Shown: positions 63,605 to 64,000 of the stretch, in pieces
Numbering within the stretch: the first letter of the stretch is position 1
Layout of the letters: every line of letters starts with the position of its first letter
NCBI GenBank assembly: GCA_020002185.1
Contig: JAHLWY010000208.1
Coordinates: 1 to 64,000 of the forward strand
Source of the DNA: Paraescarpia echinospica
Lineage: Eukaryota; Annelida; Polychaeta; Sabellida; Siboglinidae
DNA length: 64,000 nucleotides
Reading direction: 5' to 3'
Translations under genes and position numbers: made by a program
The notes under the pieces: model-generated
Told to the model about the DNA's origin: nothing
Database searches by the model: none
What the model saw: only the letters and a program-made list of their open reading frames with translations

Positions 63605-64000
63605 CACAACAATGTATCCCACGCCATGACGCCCAACGAAGAGGATCGTTGTCTGCGTTTAGGTTCGCCTCGCATCCGACGACGTCTCCTCTCCGTCGGC
63701 GCTGACGAACTAGACGTCGTCGGCATCATCATCGCCTCTTCTAGTAGGTGCTTCTGTCGGCGCTCCATGTACGATCGATAGCGCGGGTTGCCTACGAATT
63801 CCATAGGGATATTCATATCCTTCATGTGTAATCCGAACTCCCGCCATCCTACGGGCGCCGTCGTCTTCGATATCGTTCGCATGAGATCGTTTACTAGATC
63901 GACCATATTACTCCCCGCGATCGTTTTACCGTCGTACACGAATTCACCGCGATCGTTCCATCGACACAACGGATCGGCTTTCATTTTTTCGATAAGCAGT
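63604..64000 (-). CDS. Conserved Polinton small protein, cut by the window edge
   Basis: The frame is open to the right edge, so the N-terminus is missing. The Met at 63,984 is probably internal (the preceding codons read LLIEK). The visible part has RWNDRGEFVYDGKTIAGSN, MVDLVNDLMRTISKT, PVGWREFGLHMKDMNIPM and FVGNPRYR, then a Ser/Arg-rich basic tail. The WN-x-x-GE...G-x-x-I-x-G-S/T...DLV-x-D...P-x-GW pattern recurs next to integrase in animal Polintons. Function is unknown. Confidence 0.6.
   Translation of the reverse strand, partial: LLIEKMKADPLCRWNDRGEFVYDGKTIAGSNMVDLVNDLMRTISKTTAPVGWREFGLHMKDMNIPMEFVGNPRYRSYMERRQKHLLEEAMMMPTTSSSSAPTERRRRRMRGEPKRRQRSSSLGVMAWDTLL

Noticed and set aside
1..64000. 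CRISPR arrays, bacterial operons, rRNA genes
   Set aside because: No regularly spaced identical repeats with unique spacers and no rRNA-like segments were seen. The context is an animal genome with spliced genes and LINEs.

Overview
The window looks like nuclear DNA from an invertebrate animal. Most of it is AT-rich, gene-poor and packed with decayed transposable elements: several LINE families, a Penelope-like element, a hAT-like gene, a PIF/Harbinger remnant and many microsatellites. One clear host-type exon is present, an Ig V-set domain with phase 1-1 splice sites at 11,243-11,581 on the minus strand. I cannot name the species. The mixture fits a lophotrochozoan, cnidarian or invertebrate deuterostome.

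Layout of 1-43 kb. At 0.7-2.2 kb there is a short tandem repeat and two head-to-head fragments of a multicopy family I call PIN-like group B. A decayed minus-strand LINE fills 4.9-7.5 kb. A 5'-truncated but open RTE-type LINE lies at 8.19-10.55 kb with a 17-bp target duplication. The Ig exon follows at 11.2 kb and a LINE scrap at 13.1-13.8 kb. A broken multi-exon hAT-like gene runs from 22.1 to 15.4 kb on the minus strand, with a LINE carrying ORF1 and ORF2 nested in one intron. A 1.5-kb imperfect palindrome with a tRNA-like core lies at 22.8-24.3 kb, and a PIF/Harbinger remnant at 25.1-26.8 kb. A PIN-like group A pseudogene (28.2-31.4 kb) is split by a Penelope-like element with a 12-bp target duplication, and the pair is bracketed by inverted repeats. 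A CR1/L2-like LINE lies at 32.2-36.1 kb, followed by further PIN-like fragments at 37.8-38.7, 39.4-40.7 and 41.6-43.3 kb.

Layout of 43.4-64 kb. This is most of a Polinton/Maverick (adintovirus-like) element. It is GC- and CpG-rich compared with the rest. Its left arm, plus about 0.7 kb of flanking PIN-like pseudogene, is tandemly duplicated as two copies of 6,066 bp. The arm carries repeat arrays, a leftward ORF, a gene with an RPA-type OB/zinc-ribbon domain, and a compact gene that looks built from four phase-0 exons with very short introns. After the second copy come the protein-primed family B DNA polymerase gene (plus strand, three frameshifts and four in-frame stops). It is followed, on the minus strand, by an adenovirus-type cysteine protease, the major capsid protein (one frameshift, with an extra duplicated N-terminal piece), a pX-like basic protein, the penton-like minor capsid protein, a membrane protein fused in frame to the retroviral-type integrase, a 58-residue membrane protein, and a conserved small protein that runs off the right edge. 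No packaging ATPase is visible in the window.

How the parts work together. In an intact relative, integrase inserts the linear element, the polymerase replicates it from protein-primed ends (with the RPA-like protein a candidate ssDNA-binding partner), and the protease and capsid proteins form a particle. Here the polymerase and major capsid genes are broken, so this copy is not autonomous as read.
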